Shown: positions 63,173 to 63,365 of the stretch, in pieces | Numbering within the stretch: position 1 is the first letter of the stretch | Layout: every line of letters begins with the position of its first letter | Source of the DNA: an uncultured Flavobacteriaceae bacterium | GTDB lineage: Bacteria; Bacteroidota; Bacteroidia; Flavobacteriales; Flavobacteriaceae | Length of the DNA stretch: 63,365 nucleotides | Direction: 5' to 3' | Assembly: GCA_913051755.1 (NCBI GenBank) | Contig: CAJXBR010000002.1 | Location: 1-63,365, forward strand | Made by a program: the position numbers and the translations under genes | Notes under the pieces: model-generated | Databases searched by the model: none | Told to the model about the DNA's origin: nothing | The model's input: the letters and a program-made list of their open reading frames with translations, nothing else

Positions 63173-63365
63173 ATGATTCAACATGCGACATTGGCAAATG
63201 GATGTTTTTGGTGTACAGAGACGATATACAGCCGTATTCATGGTGTGATTTCAACCAAGCCCGGTTATAGTGGCGGTACAATCAAAAACCCTTCCTATCG
63301 AGAGGTATGTCAAGGCACAACTGGTCATGCAGAGTGTATTCAGATTGAATATGATGATACATTTA
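63173..63365 (+). CDS. msrA: peptide methionine sulfoxide reductase MsrA (3' partial)
   Basis: The first 64 residues of MsrA, which reduces methionine-S-sulfoxide in oxidised proteins; the rest lies beyond the window. The active-site motif GCFWC (GCFWCTE, residues 10-16, with the catalytic first Cys) and the PGYSGG stretch near residue 32 are intact, followed by [13 protein letters not shown], another family hallmark. It has a textbook Bacteroidota promoter immediately upstream and is divergent from the LolD-type gene. Confidence 0.95.
   Translation, partial: MIQHATLANGCFWCTETIYSRIHGVISTKPGYSGGTIKNPSYREVCQGTTGHAECIQIEYDDTF

Overview
The window is a stretch of a Bacteroidota chromosome, most likely a marine or aquatic member of the Flavobacteriia. 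Evidence for this: promoters carry the Bacteroidota -7 element TAnnTTTG and most genes lack Shine-Dalgarno sequences; two exported proteins end in type IX secretion (T9SS) sorting domains; and family-typical genes are present, including bshA (bacillithiol), a fused ResB-CcsA cytochrome c synthase, a DUF1800/DUF1501 pair, and a flavobacterial-type dihydroorotase without the HxH motif. No rRNA, CRISPR array, prophage or insertion sequence was seen. Both window edges cut genes: an ABC permease on the left and msrA on the right.

Layout. 1-2.2 kb: an AT-rich iron-type ABC permease (partial), its ATPase and a DCC-family thiol protein, facing an unannotated 41-residue Cys-rich ORF on the other strand. 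2.3-6 kb: guaB, then a SurA-like lipoprotein and SurA. 6.1-10 kb: the 1042-aa cytochrome c synthase and two small envelope proteins. 10.3-10.5 kb: tRNA-Arg(TCT) and tRNA-Ser(GCT) on the minus strand, with a clear promoter. 10.6-13.8 kb: a minus-strand operon tsaD-rsmE-AI-2E-type permease-YbjQ-small membrane protein, divergent from a giant TamB (13.8-18.1 kb). 18.2-21.1 kb: pfkA, gapA and a BadF-type sugar kinase. 21.1-26.3 kb: ridA and lptD, divergent from an N-acetylmuramoyl-L-alanine amidase and an MCE/MlaD protein. 26.3-29.3 kb: two CCG/4Fe-4S oxidoreductase parts flanking a HAD-like protein, plus a conserved unknown. 29.3-33.3 kb: a GH3-beta-lactamase-fold fusion and bshA. 33.3-35.3 kb: a saccharopine dehydrogenase/DUF1338 operon that looks like lysine catabolism. 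35.4-38.8 kb: the DUF1501/DUF1800 pair. 38.8-43.2 kb: a TonB receptor with an HMA metal-binding protein, a small lipoprotein, a DUF481 porin-like protein and a T9SS cargo. 43.2-46.8 kb: mnmE, a GNAT-like protein and a porin-like protein with a basic tail. 46.8-51.9 kb: a surface polysaccharide trio (YfhO, glycosyltransferase, flippase). 51.9-63.4 kb: uvrA, an ECF sigma factor, a small protein, nth, bcp, a conserved unknown, an MBL hydrolase, a small-gene region, an esterase, a dihydroorotase-like protein, TIGR02757, a LolD-type ATPase and msrA.

The main theme is envelope biogenesis (SurA, TamB, LptD, MlaD, LolD, T9SS cargo, polysaccharide export) mixed with housekeeping metabolism and tRNA modification. 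No single locus is an obvious new defence or mobile system. The best candidates for undescribed biology are the small Cys-rich ORF beside the iron transporter, other small proteins too short for routine gene calling (10567-10671, 55475-55615), and the lysine-degradation pair. Several start codons here are TTG or GTG, so published starts may differ from the ones chosen.
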